Positions 1-11,939 of a stretch of 64,000 bases of DNA are shown in pieces (the first letter of the stretch is position 1; each line of letters begins with the position of its first letter). The translations under genes were made by a program, and so were the position numbers. Source of the DNA: Fragilaria crotonensis (taxonomy: Eukaryota > Bacillariophyta > Fragilariophyceae > Fragilariales > Fragilariaceae); NCBI GenBank assembly GCA_022925895.1, contig JAKSYS010000245.1, positions 1 through 64,000 of the forward strand. Direction: 5' to 3'. The notes under the pieces were generated by a model. It saw only the letters and a program-made list of their open reading frames with translations, had not been told where the DNA came from and searched no databases.

Positions 1-21
1 GTGCAGTAGTACAAGTTATCC

Positions 22-1611
22 ATGCTCTACAACATGAAATTGAAATCAGTGGCCGTCCTGGTCGCCTCCCTTTTGCCGACCATGGCATTCGTCCTGACTC
101 AGGCGCGACGTAATATTCGAACAAGTGATACTAAACTACACCTTGCTGTGCGCAATATTACGGATGTATCTCCTCCTCCAAAACCAAGGGACATTATTGC
201 CTTCCTCTCAACACGGTACGGTGAAGGTGATTGGACCAAGACACGCAACTATGTATATCATGCCAAAGAAAAGTTGTCATTGCAACAAGTGGCAGGAGTT
301 TTGGATTTTCTTGATGTCAATTTTGATAATGAGCAGATTCGATCTATTCTCCAGAGTTCCCCTCGAATTCTGCGCAAGAATCCCAAATCAAAACTTAAAC
401 CAACTGCGAAGTTTCTGAAACAACTATACGGAAAAGACATGTTCCATGAAGCGGTTTCTCGAAATCCAGATTTGCTGTTGATAAGTGGATTGGGTTATGA
501 CACATCGAACGACAACCCCATTGAGCCCTTTCTTCTTAGAGAGTTGCAACTGAGCAAAAACGATGTTCAAAAATTGCAGCAAACTGCTCCATTCTTCTTT
601 CAAATACCGCTTGCAAAGATTAAATCGGTAACTACTTACCTGATGGACCTCCTTCAAGACGGTGACTACTCGCGTGACGATGCGGTCAAAGTAATTGCCA
701 AAGTCGTGGTTGCGCATCCACATCTTTTTCATCTGAGTGTCGATGCGAATTTACAACCCCGCATTGATTTCTTGGTCAAGACTTGCAACTTGTCGAGCAA
801 AAATGTCGCCGCACTCATCAAATCGAGTTCCGGAATTTTGGGACTTTCCGTGGAGGACAATTTCAAACCGACTCTCTATTACTTGTTGCAAGTTCTCGAC
901 TCGAACACAGATGCGGGACACCATGCCCTTAACAAATGTGTCCTCAGTCACCCACCCATTCTCGCACTGAGTCAACGGAATATGGAGCAAAAGGTCATGT
1001 TCTTCGATGCCATTGACCCTGGAGGAGACGGCGGCTCGTTGGCGGCCCGCATTGCCATGAGAAGTCCAGTGGTGTATTCTCTGAGTCTCAAGGACAATAT
1101 TTTGCCAACCGTTGAATTTCTGGCCAAAGTTTGGGGTGCTCGAGTGCCTCGCGTTTCATGGAAAACGCAAGACTTGGTGGTCGTTGAAGCTGAAACCCAC
1201 GGGTGTCGCGATACCACGCTGGGCACCTTGTTGCGCGAGTATCCAGGAATCTTGACGCTGAGCCTTGAGGGAAACCTCCAGCCAACTTTCAATTTTTACA
1301 ACAAGACTGGATATACAGAGTTGGACGGCGACTGGAACTTGGTCGAGGGCAAGGTAAAAGTACGTGGTCGGTACATTGGTGCGTCGCTCTTTCATCGATT
1401 GCTGCCCCGATGGCACTATTGGATGGATCAGAATTCAAATGTCAAGCCGCCTCTGCATATTATTGCCGGATCCACTGACGCCAACTTTTGCAAGCTCCTC
1501 GGATACGATCTCGAGATGTACCAAGAGTTTAAGGAGGAATCCGCACCCAGACTCAAGTTTTCATCCCAGTTCGACACCTGGCTCAAGACTGGTAGAGCAA
1601 TAGACGTCTAG
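22..1611 (+). CDS. mTERF-repeat protein, probably plastid-targeted
   Basis: Single uninterrupted frame of 529 aa. The N-terminus (MKLKSVAVLVASLLPTMAFV) reads as a signal peptide followed by F at the presumed cleavage site, the diatom plastid import signature, then an Arg-rich stretch (QARRNIR). The body (about residues 85-430) is a series of roughly 35-residue helical repeats with recurring LSVDANLQPRIDFL, LSVEDNFKPTLYYL, LSLKDNILPTVEFL and LSLEGNLQPTFNF units, the proline-marked mTERF pattern. Family members bind nucleic acid in organelles and act in transcription, RNA maturation or ribosome assembly; the target here cannot be told. The second in-frame ATG (position 34) would still leave a good signal peptide. 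It converges on the next gene. The C-terminal 100 residues (GRYIGASLFHRLLPRWHYW onward) match the single-domain tail often seen in mTERF proteins. Family assignment is firm; plastid location is inferred. Confidence 0.82.
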   Translation: MLYNMKLKSVAVLVASLLPTMAFVLTQARRNIRTSDTKLHLAVRNITDVSPPPKPRDIIAFLSTRYGEGDWTKTRNYVYHAKEKLSLQQVAGVLDFLDVNFDNEQIRSILQSSPRILRKNPKSKLKPTAKFLKQLYGKDMFHEAVSRNPDLLLISGLGYDTSNDNPIEPFLLRELQLSKNDVQKLQQTAPFFFQIPLAKIKSVTTYLMDLLQDGDYSRDDAVKVIAKVVVAHPHLFHLSVDANLQPRIDFLVKTCNLSSKNVAALIKSSSGILGLSVEDNFKPTLYYLLQVLDSNTDAGHHALNKCVLSHPPILALSQRNMEQKVMFFDAIDPGGDGGSLAARIAMRSPVVYSLSLKDNILPTVEFLAKVWGARVPRVSWKTQDLVVVEAETHGCRDTTLGTLLREYPGILTLSLEGNLQPTFNFYNKTGYTELDGDWNLVEGKVKVRGRYIGASLFHRLLPRWHYWMDQNSNVKPPLHIIAGSTDANFCKLLGYDLEMYQEFKEESAPRLKFSSQFDTWLKTGRAIDV

Positions 1612-1842
1612 GAGTATAGTGCTGGTATCTGTTAACAGGTTCTTCTTCTCTATCATTCTTTATCAGTAAACAAATATAACACTGTCGCGATGTATACTCA
1701 CAGTCTTCGTTGGAGCGTAATTCCTCGCATTATAGAAATCACAGTTATCCAATAAGGATGCGAAATTAACTTTTGACACATTTCTCGGAGCTCCCTAGAA
1801 TCTGCTGAATCCGGAGTGGTGACCATCGGAAAAATATCTCGT

Positions 1843-3359
1843 CTACCAATCAGCCCTTTCAGGGGACCGTTCAGGGGATGTCGAACTAGCAGAATAGAAA
1901 ATGTGCGGGGATGTGGGAGGTGATGCATTGGGCAGACTGGGAATAGGACTGCTAACGCGCTGGTCGTCGTCTTCGCCCTCCTCTTCGGATGACACAGAAT
2001 CCTCTGATTCCGGTGATTCCAAGTCATACAGTGCGCTGTTAAAATCGCCATCTGCTTCGGGGATGGAGTCAATTCCCAACGGGGCAGCGGACGCGCGCTC
2101 TCGCAACGATTTCTTCTTTTTCATCTTCCCTTTCTTTCGCTTACGCTGGCGCGTGGAGGCAAGGTATACTGAGGTCGGTGCAACACCCGGTTGGACCGAA
2201 TGAATAACTCCGTCCTTCTCCACGTCCATCGGCGGTTGAAGTGGTTCCCATGGCTCATCACTGGACTCAGAAAGCTTATGCAGTTCAGGGTTTTCAGGTT
2301 TTGCTTCCGACGCGTCCGTGCTCGTCGTTGGGACTTCCTGCAAATCGGGGCCTATTTCCTTGCCTTCCAGCCCCTTGGTCTGAAATGCGCGTTTTCTCTT
2401 GCGGCGCAAAGCCACGGTCACAAAGAGTGCAATCACTATCACGACCGCGAGGCCGATTGAAACTGAGACCAAGAGTCCATTAGGTGATACGGCAGTGTCA
2501 CGATTTCCTCCAGTGGTCGGGGCCGAAGCTGCATCTGGCACCTCCTGCCCCACAAAGGTGACACCCTGAACGTCCTCCACACGCATCATTGTAGTAAACA
2601 TGACACGTCGTATTTCTTCAAGCAGAAATTCTTCAACCAATTCCGGCTTGTATCCTGTGTAGAGTATTTGCATGGAACCTTCGACAGGTATACACACTGC
2701 TGATGATTCTATCGATTGAGTGTATCGACATGATCCTGTGTGGTTAACTTGAGTGAGTTGCTCTCATAAACCATCGGTAGTACCAAGGACAAGGATCTAA
2801 TCAAGGTACCTCGCACAATCTTACCTATATCGCGATCCACAGTATCTTCACCATCACTCGTGAGCGACAAAATGTATGATGGTGCAGCATCTGCACCATC
2901 GGCATCAGTCTGCATTCTACGCAGACCATTTCCCCCTCGCTGCGCCACAGCAGCAACAGTCCTGTCAAACACAAGTGACTGCTTAGTAAAGTCACATCGA
3001 TTAAGCCCAATATCTTTAACAATATTCCAAAGAATGCTCCACTCTAACGCTCGCAAATTTGACGCCACACTGCTGTCTTTAGGCACAACCATCTCATACT
3101 TGAACGAGACTTGAAGAAAGTCGGCATCGACTTGTTCTTGTATTGCATCCAAACACTTGTATCGAACTGGATATCCATCACGGACTTCGATCCGATCCAT
3201 GTTGTATGCACTCCCATCGGAGGAGTCATCGCCCTCGCGACTCACACCACCAGAAAATGCCCGTCGTCGCTTCTCTTCCGCAGGGGAAATTTGGTCGTCG
3301 ACGTCGACGTAATTATTGCCAGAGCCTGCCATGATAGGTCCACTGGTGCACCACCACAC
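1843..3359 (-). CDS. Single-pass membrane protein, unknown function, spliced
   Basis: Two minus-strand frames join into one protein. The upstream frame (from ATG 3359, or the internal MAGSGNN at 3332) gives an acidic soluble segment. The downstream frame carries one strong transmembrane helix (SVSIGLAVVIVIALFVTVAL) followed by a basic stop-transfer RRKRKR and a long cytosolic tail with KKGKMKKKK and an acidic SESEDSVSSEEEGEDDD stretch. A GT..AG intron at about 2736-2809 joins the frames in phase (donor GTACC, acceptor CACACAG); other junctions are possible. There is no obvious signal peptide, so the large N-terminal part may be inserted without cleavage. A short SEA-like flavour (VRYKCLDAIQEQVDADFLQV) is not enough to name a domain. 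Not recognised as a known family. Confidence 0.55.
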
Positions 3360-4563
3360 TGAAACACCAAATTGCGGATGATGCCAAGTCCTGGCCTTGT
3401 TTCTTTCCCTCCTTCACTCTCTCTCTCTCTTGGTGGGGGCTGGCGGAAGCGCTAGCTCGGAGTGAAGTGAACTGCTTTAGTGTGCCACTTGAGACGACGG
3501 GTAGATTGTAGATTCTCAGAGTGTTGGTCGTTTCGTGCCGTAATGCCGTTGTGATTTGAAAGTGGGTGAAGTTTTGCCTCGACTCATTTAAGACTGGTCA
3601 AGGAGCTTTGATATTAGTGCGTCTATCCATACTTAAAATTCGTCGGAATGAGTAGAAATGGACATTTCTGTCTTGAGAATGCCAAGACCTACTTTTTATT
3701 GAGTATCCATACACGAGGACATGTTGACAATACTTAATATCCGTTTATGTGATTAGAAACAAGAGCGTGCAGGAATTCCTACGCCCACGTCAGATGCTGC
3801 GATTGGTGTTTCACAACAGCACTTGTTGCATGAATCGCACCAGCATAAAATCGTACTCAGGTGTCCGATCGCATGCAAACTGGTACAAGTAGTACCTGGT
3901 ACTGGTACCAGTACACAGAACGATACAAATTGCTTGCAGTTACTCTCAAACTTCTAATTATAGTCATACGTACATGACTGTTGAAACGCGGACACTGGTA
4001 TCCTACTAAAGAATTTGTACCAGTACCAGGTATGTACTATGTACTACAACTCCGGAGTTTTGTGTGAAGGCTCACACCATACATGTATGAGTATGTAGTA
4101 TCATATGATATATTATGCAGGAGAGTGTTGCAGTAACGGTAAACGACACAGCCAATTTAAACCCTCAACCACTCGGAGTCTATTGCGAGTCTTGTATCAT
4201 TTCTGTCCTCAGGATCGTTGCTCTCGCCAGGTTTTCTGTTTACTGGATACTGGAGTACTCCTATACTCTACCTTCGGTAGTAGCTACAGTAGCGTCATCC
4301 AAGGTTCCACGATCTGTCATCATAATGTATGTCATGAGAACCTATTCCTTTGTCCTTGAGCTGCTATTCTAGCAGACCTGTCCGGAAGACAACAAAAGTA
4401 AATAATGTAGACACCCGAGAGCACAGTTGATGGCAGTGAGGATGCCATCTTTTCAGAAGCAGCTTGAATAGGACCCAACCTGCTAAGGATTGTTACCCAA
4501 GTATGTAGACCACGAGTATTATTATCGCATTTTTCGATTTTCCCTTAGTGCCTCGGCACCTAG
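3360..4563. other. Intergenic spacer, GTAC-rich
   Basis: No convincing gene. It starts with a CT-rich microsatellite near 3412-3430, likely in the 5' leader of the minus-strand membrane protein gene. The 3870-4060 part is dense in GTAC-type words (tacctggtactggtaccagtac) that recur in most spacers of this window. The short open frames here have no family resemblance. Confidence 0.6.
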
Positions 4564-6740
4564 TCAAGCGTCGTCAGCTGTCTTCTCAAAAACTTGCGCA
4601 GCTTCCAGTGCATCTACTTCCAGGTCAAGATCCGACTCATATTCACCATAAATCATGGCATCGACAGTCTTGATAAGCTTGGGTCCTTCCCAAAGACCAG
4701 CAAGCTCATTCCGTCTCCATCCCAAAAAACACATTGTTCCGAGACACATGGGGACCAAATACAGCAAGGCTGGCTGTCCCATATTCATAAGGTACACTGC
4801 AGCATTGGCCATCAACAATCCAATCGCGTACGCCACAACGAGCGGAGCAAAGTAACCAGTGGGGCAAGGGCAACAGGAGTTTTGTTTGGGAGTCTCTCCT
4901 CGTCCACCGGCGACGCCCATAAAGTTCTTGGCGGCATCCAAGCGCGCCGCAAAGCTGAGCAACAATCCAGGCAGGACAATGTCACCGAGACCCAAAAGGC
5001 TGGCACCTCCTTGGTAATCGTCGAAACGTGGGACTGTGAGCAACATGGGGAGTGGATCGCCTCCTTGGCAGTTGGAATCATCGGGGTACTTTTCACACCA
5101 ACTCGGGTCGGCCTTTGGTGGTCCTCCGCTCGTTGCAACTGTAATCATGACAGATTCGCCCTTGAAAATGAGGGGAGTCACAAAGACGAAGAAAATATCA
5201 TAAAAGAATGCGACCATGAGGAGGATGGACGCCACTCGCATACTGTTCAGCTTTATCAAGGACAGGAACATAATACACATGCAAGCGCCCAAGATGTCCT
5301 GCGTGACCCAGAAGAAGGTATTGGTTTCTGGATGGTGGACTGTGAAGGCAACATACAGCCAAGTGGCTCCAACAGAATATGCACAGATTCCAGCCAGCAT
5401 GTCAACCACAGTTATGTCTCCAATGTCCTCCATCTTGGTTTGAATCATAACTTTATTAACAATGCGAAGTCTGCGAAAGATTTTCTCGAAAGTTGGAATG
5501 AAAATGACTTGCATGACTGCACGAGAACATCCAAACCCGTACATGACCTTGACAAAGCTATAAATCTGATGTAGCAAAGAAGGATAAGTATCCTTATCAA
5601 GCGAATAATTCAGTTGCTGCAGTGCATACATACGCTTACCTTGAAGACGAAAAGAAGCATCAAGCCCGACGACGCCATGACAATGAATCCTAAGGCATGG
5701 CCAGCGCTCAACTCGAGTGTTTCTTCGCCTTGCTGCGTGTTCGTGCGATTCTGCGGTGAGGTCAAGGCAACGCGTTCTCCGATTGATGCTCCGTTGGCGG
5801 AGAGGTTGTCGGATTCTAAACTGCGGGCTTCGGCCCGTCTCGTCATGACCGCCGTCATACTACGATAATCACTGGCGGACGAGTACGCTGCAACAGAACA
5901 GACAAAGACTCCCAGAGCCCAAATCAAGATGGAAGAAATGTTGTAGGACGCGCGGACACGTGACGACACAATAACGTAAATTTGGTTGCTGTGTAATTCC
6001 TGTTCCAGATGTTCGCCCTGTTCGAGAGTAATGTAGACGGCAGGAATGGTAACATCGTCAGCGCCGTAGTTAGGGTCGTTGTACAGCCAGACATGCAAGT
6101 CCCACGCACAGCAAGCTTCCAAGTTACCACCGGCAGTTTTGTTGCCGGTCAAGAGACAAGCTTGTGAAGTGCACATTTCGAGGCCGTCCGGAGAATTAGC
6201 GAGGCAGAGGTTACTGGCCGATGGTCCCGACAGGACAGCATCGTTCACATCTGAGTTGTAAGCAGGCGTGAGAGAAATAGCAGAGGCTGGAATCTCAGCA
6301 CGGCCCTTGGAGCAGTCAAAGTCATTGAACTGCGAAGGATAAATGACCTCATTTGTGGTTAAATTGAGAGAATAACGGCTAGCCAATGATCCACGGACAA
6401 TCAGACCAGCAGCTCCCATGCGTTGAGCATTCATCGCCTTCGTCTCGAAAGTACACTCTCCACGAGGTACCATAACAAATGTCCCGCTAACAGCTGGATC
6501 AGCGCTTGTGTCATTGCGACACAGCAGGGGATTGTTACGAGGCGCAAGTGACAAGAGATGCGCTTCGTTGTTTTCCACCCCCATTTTAGGGTAGGATCCG
6601 AATGAAGCCTGCGATGCGAAAATCGAATAAGTTCCTCCATTGCTTAGTTGAACATCCACCTGGGCGGTTTGTGTAATCGCGTGAACATAGGTGGATCCGA
6701 AGACCAACAAAAGGAGTACCCTAGCACAGAACATTGTCAT
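4564..6740 (-). CDS. Signal peptide peptidase-like aspartyl protease with PA domain (SPPL2 type)
   Basis: Two exons, 6740-5640 and 5565-4564, give 700 aa; the 74-bp intron (donor AAG|GTAAGC, acceptor CATCAG) joins in phase 0. An intron-like 23-bp alternative (CTGCAG acceptor) is unlikely. Intramembrane protease that cleaves type II membrane proteins or signal-peptide remnants, usually in ER, endosomal or vacuolar membranes. Seen in order: signal peptide (MTMFCARVLLLLVFGSTYVHA); lumenal protease-associated domain with GECTFETKAMNAQRMGAAGL; then about nine transmembrane segments. All three catalytic signatures are present: FFYDIFFVF (first Asp), LGLGDIVLPG (second Asp) and QPALLYLVP (PAL motif). 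WVTQDILG also fits the family. The PA domain plus signal peptide place it in the SPPL2 branch rather than plain SPP. No frameshift. Confidence 0.93.
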
Positions 6741-7517
6741 ACAATGACCCTTCGTTTACGTGTATTCAAAAATGAACTTGATGGCACAGTAAGGCAAACG
6801 CAAAACACGAAAGTTTGTCTGCTTTATTTGCTGGTGAGCTCCTTCAATGTGCTTCTTCTGCGTCGTCAACTTTCTGGATAGATGATGGCCTAACGATAGC
6901 TGGCAGGAGCAACTGTAGAAACAACTACCGGTAAGAAGGTTGAAGTGTGAAGCGATTGTTTTTTAGAAGCAGATGACTGTTGCATTTACAGTGCTTGTAC
7001 TGCAAGGAGAATTACGCGTACATTTTATGTATGGACTCGAGTACTTGTACTGAGTACATGTACGATGTCGTACGATACTTGTTGTACTCGCCTGTGGAGT
7101 CTGGAGTCAGTCAAGGATTGGGTCACGCGGGTGTGCCCACCTGAGCCAATCGGCCATCAGAGACTTGTGTCAATGCCCGCATTGGCTGTTATTGCAGACC
7201 GTAGCGCGGCATGTCAATAGTTTACCGTCACACCGGTCACTGGGCACTGGGCACTGGGAGCTGGGAGTCGAATCAAGCATGGGAGCATGGGTCCTCAAGA
7301 GTCGCCCTGAAAGGATGATGTGCTGTATGATGCGACGGCGCAGGGGCGAATTCTTCGTTATCGCTTTTGTCGCAGTGAGCTTGTCAAGGCCGAATCTAAT
7401 TGGATCTTGTCCTCACAAGTCTAGACCGAGACAATGTCCTTTTGCCAAACAATCTCACACATAACGGTCTTCAGCTCTGTGTAACAATTGCTTAACAGTG
7501 CTAACGAGGGAGGCATT
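6741..7517. promoter_or_regulatory. Divergent intergenic region, protease and lipase genes
   Basis: About 780 bp between two divergently transcribed genes, so both promoters should lie here. It contains a GTAC-rich cluster at about 7020-7085 and a GGGCACTGGGCACTGGGAG short tandem near 7240. No protein-coding or RNA gene is recognised. Confidence 0.4.
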
Positions 7518-10500
7518 ATGCATCGTCAACAATACGGAACCAGAAGGTCGACGAACCCTTTCGACACTGATGATGATTCAAGTGATTTCTTTCATGATGC
7601 CACGGACACATGGAGTCAACTCTCAGGTTCAATCGATGATCATGATCGTAAGTCTTCAATTTCATTGCCATGCCGTGCAGTAAACTTGAATATCTGCCGT
7701 GCCGTGGTCAGGTGCACGAAAATGCGTCTTGTCTCACTCACCCTGAACCGGTTGTCTGTCATCTCAATTCAGATGGATACAACAACGACGAAGAAGAACA
7801 CCGCGAAGCTGAATTCCTGTCTCCTCTTGAAGAAGCTCTTTTACATTGGAACGATGTCGATCCAGATAAGGTGATGCCACTGTCGCCGAATGTATCCGAT
7901 TTGGGCGTGAGCCTGACCGCTGATGATTCCGTAGAGGTGCCGTCATGGGCAACGTTCGATCTGCAGGATCGAGAGGGTGCATCGAACCAAGCGATTGATA
8001 CACTGGAAACAGAACGGGATGTTAGAAGACAGAACACGTCCATTAGGCGCCGCACCAAACGAAAGTCGGAGCGTAAACCAGAATTTTCAAATCCGGTGTT
8101 GGAGGCTATCGAAGTCGAGGACAGCGAGTTTGACATGGATATCCAGGGAGGTGGAAATACTCCCTGGACGAAGCTGTTGTTATTAGAAGAATTGGGAACG
8201 GCATCGTCGTGGGCCATCTTAATCATTCCTTACGTTGCCTTCGTCCTCTCCATTGTTCTGGACACCCATTCCAGCGTATTTCTAACAAACGTGGGGCCAT
8301 TGTTTGCCGAACATCCATGCTCCCTCGAGAGTGCGATCAGTGGTGGTTCGGACTCGTTGTGGCTCCAGCTTGCTGAACAAAGATCTTGCTCGCATCCATT
8401 TGTAATGCAACAGCAGTCTGGTATGTCCAATTATCAGTTCCAGTCCTACCGCTATCGCAAGGCCATGCATGAAGGTTGGGCATTCGTTTCAGGTCCTATA
8501 CACGATGTGCCACCAATGTCTGTCTTTCTTCGAGGTGACTCGCACTTTGACTTGCTGTCAACCGAAGCCGCTGCGATGGTATCACAAGGGATGATAGTAC
8601 AATCCACAATCGTAATGCAACGTGACTCCGCGACGGGTGATTGGGCAACTGTTTCTATTTCGGAACCATCGCCTTTGGCCATGCATTGCATAGCAGACAC
8701 AAACAGAGCAACGTGGGATTCCCAGTGGAACTGCGTGAGCCCACGGATTGTGGATGTTTTGTTTTCACTTCCTGGAACCGGAATCTTGTCCGGAGAAGAC
8801 CTCCAATTAGTCGTCCTCTACGCGTTGGCAAAGACCCCTTTCAGTCCTCGGCACGATGACGATGATTCAGTGGACGCCGATGATGTCTCGTACGTTTATT
8901 CCGAAACTCCTGGAGCAGCCTCTCTGCTCTTGAACACAGTTGTCAACAACACATTGGACGGACTCGAGGAGGTAGTGAAGTCGTCGTCGTACATTGTGGA
9001 ACACGCTAGCACATTTGACGCCCAGGTGAACATTGCAGTTCGCCTGTCCACTCTCGTCATCACATCTTTATTTCTCTTTTTTTGGTGTCGAGCTCTTCTT
9101 GGAAAGGATACTACGTTCGATCTATGTTGCAAGATACGATCTCCTTGTGTTGCTACAAGAATGGGAACCGACGAAGAAAAGACACCAATTAACAAGAAGC
9201 CCTTTTCTTCCCGAAACAAGTTTTGGTGGGAATCACCCTGGATTGTATTTCCTGAACGAAGATACTTGTTGGTGCTCCTGTTGTGTCTGATTCTAATTCA
9301 AAATCCGTTACTGGCGTATGCGTTTTTCTACCCAGCCCTGTACGAGAGTCGACGAATGCATGCAGCTGTTGATTGCATGGTCGGGATTGGGATTTTCGGT
9401 ATTTTCATGATCTTGCACTGCCTCTTTCACGGCTTGCGATATCACACGGCACAAGTGAATAGGCGTCGAGCAAAGCAACAACGTCACGTACTTGAGTTAC
9501 GACGAGCAGCAAAATACATGGTCAAACCAGTCGGAACAGAAGAAGAGACCGAGGACGAAGTTTCTAGGTATCTTCATGAATACTACGAAACTTATGGTGA
9601 TGCAGATGGCAGCGATTTCTCTGCTCTAGATACTCGTCTGAGGCATGACCCGTGTGGCGATGACTGGCCTGATTTTCTACTTCCGAAGCTACTCTTGTTT
9701 ACCTGCGCGGTTGCGTCGGTCGTAACTGCCAGCGTTTACCGTTTCCCAGTCGCAAATACAACGCCGTTCTCACAACAAGATCTTCAGCGCTTCAATACAA
9801 TTTACGTCACCAGCTCTTGCTTTCAATTGGTTATTGCATTTGTGTGGGTGATTATGATTGCTCGACAAGCGACAAGATCGGGGTGGATGCTGCGAAAGGA
9901 ACCGTTCCTGAGTACCAGGCCAGCTCAGCTGGCTTACCGAATCTTCCTTTCTATCCTGCTTCTAGGGTTTGTTGCCTTCGTAATACCGTTCCTGGTCGAC
10001 GCGTACTCCCTCCTCAGGAAGTGGACGTCCGATGACAGCATTGAGGCTCCTCAAACCGAAATTCTTGACGATCCTGGTAGGTCTGCCACTTCCACCGTTG
10101 ACGTTATGCTGCAAGTTCTTAATAAAGTCAGCGAATGTTTCCCGTATAGCGGCACAGCCGGCTCGATCGGGTCTGGCAAAATTCTGTACGCTACAGTTTG
10201 CGGCCTGATCATGGCGTCTATATTTTTGCCCTCAGCCGAGGTGTCGAAACGACGGAATCGCTTTCACGAAAGTACTAGCACATTCTCTACTTTGGCGCGA
10301 AGCACCAAGAGTGACAAGCGCTTGGTCGTGACGCTTGCTCGATACACTCAATCTTGGCGCATCTTCCCTCTTCCTATCCTGAAAGTGTCTCTTGCGTCGG
10401 TTTTGCTTTCTGACGTTGCGTTTAAGATCGGCCCGCGAGAAAGAAGTACGGCATACTTTGTACGGTATACACCTGTATTCTGCCTCGAAATTGCGTGTTG

Positions 10501-11881
10501 GTTGCTGGAAGCGTCATGGCAAGCTTACTATTCCCCAAGGACTTTCCTTGTGATGTGCCTTTATGGCTCTGGAAACCATAGGCCTCAAACTCGAGAGTTG
10601 CATCCTTGACAAAAGCACTGATTCGCAGGTTTTTGTCGCCACGAATCTGTACTCTCAAATCGATGGGGAAGAAGATAGCATTGTTGTCGTTTCATTCAGA
10701 GGCACAGCAAACACCACAAATATGGCCATTGATTTAAAATGGGGTCAGGTTCCACTTCGATCAAATTATTGGCATTGATGACTTTCCGATGTTCGAGGTA
10801 TCTGGTGATGGCGTACACATGAATGATTCGGGTGATTGGTTTTGGGATTCCCCCTATGTAAGAAAAGCAGAACTGGAAAGCTTCAGGCCTCCGGATAGCA
10901 CTGAAGGATGCCTCTGGTTGGGTCGTGGTGCTTCACGTAAGAGGAGCGTGGCTTCGACCTTCAGCTTTGGTGCCAAGGCGATCGTGGCGGCGACACCTGT
11001 TGCTCGACAGGCACTTCCATGCGTTCACGAAGGATTCCTCGAAGCATACTCGCATATGCGAAAGCAAGTACTCACCTGCGTCGTGGAAGTCATGCAACGC
11101 CAACTTGCCAAGGCTATCGAGAGATCTCAGGTGGATGGGGCCTCGCTTGTTTTGCCGAAGGTCTACATAACAGGCCACTCTCGGAGGATCTGTCGGACAG
11201 TTGTTTGCTTTGGACCTAGCAAGCAATTGTGTTCTAGAGGTTCCAACCGATCACACTCACGCGGAGAGACTACACACCATGGATGGCGAAGAATTCCATG
11301 CGCTTTCGACCGATTATTCGCCTCGCAATGAGTCGGGAGGCGCCAACGAGGTGTTCTTTTCTCCTTTCGATGACTCGAAATGGTTTCACAATGACAATCC
11401 ATCGAATCCAACGACCGAGAAGACGTTAAAGCTCCAGCCGCCGATAGCCGTGTATACATATGGCCAGCCGCGCGTGGGAAACCATGCGTTCAGTCGGCTC
11501 TACAAGCAACGAGTCCCTCACACGTTCCGTGTTGTGAATGAAGGAGATGCCCTTACAACCCTTCCTAACACAGTGATGCTCGGCGGTCAGTACAAGCATG
11601 CTGGTTTGGAAGTTATTCTGGACGAAGGTTGCACCGGTAATATCATCGTTGGTCCGACAGTGGTGGAAACCATGTTTCGTTTTTCGAAAGTTCGGACAAG
11701 TGTAGCGGCACATTTTCTAGATGGCTACCGCCAAAATCTGGAGAGTGGCTTCACCGAGGATGAACTCCATGAGTATTATCGTGGTCATGGCATTACCAAG
11801 TCTTCACCAGCTCAGCATTCTACCAAGGATTTACCGGAATGGTTAACGCAAGTGAAACGACCCGCAGGAGATTACACATAG
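7518..11881 (+). CDS. Polytopic membrane protein with C-terminal class 3 lipase domain; frameshifted as assembled
   Basis: Exon 1 (7518-7647) joins exon 2 (from 7773) across a 125-bp intron in phase. The first ~960 residues are acidic at the N-terminus and then carry about eight hydrophobic spans (for example ILIIPYVAFVLSIVL, LLVLLLCLILIQNPLLAYAF, IFLSILLLGFVAFVIPFLV). The C-terminus is a class 3 lipase: IVVVSFRGTANTTN, PCVHEGFLEAY, KVYITGHS (nucleophile elbow), YTYGQPRVGNHAFSRLY, RVVNEGDALTTLP and a C-terminal His region (VAAHFLDGYR). Such enzymes hydrolyse acylglycerols at membranes. Three frame changes interrupt it: near 10560 (T run), between about 10745 and 10765, and at about 11175, where GHS runs into an out-of-frame LGGSVGQLFALDL. 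The last looks like loss of two bases in a TC repeat. Either a decaying gene or indel errors. Converges on the next gene, 58 bp apart. Confidence 0.72.
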
Positions 11882-11939
11882 TTAACTGGACAGATCACAT
11901 GACTTTATCTAGCATAACATTTTAGACAGCTCCAGATTA

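Noticed and set aside
4594-5574. 326-codon plus-strand frame opposite the protease gene
   Set aside because: Antisense to an exon with all SPP catalytic motifs; its own translation has no conserved features.
5610-5640. A 23-bp intron in the SPPL gene (acceptor CTGCAG)
   Set aside because: In phase but far shorter than any other intron here; a 74-bp intron with a pyrimidine tract and CATCAG acceptor is also in phase.
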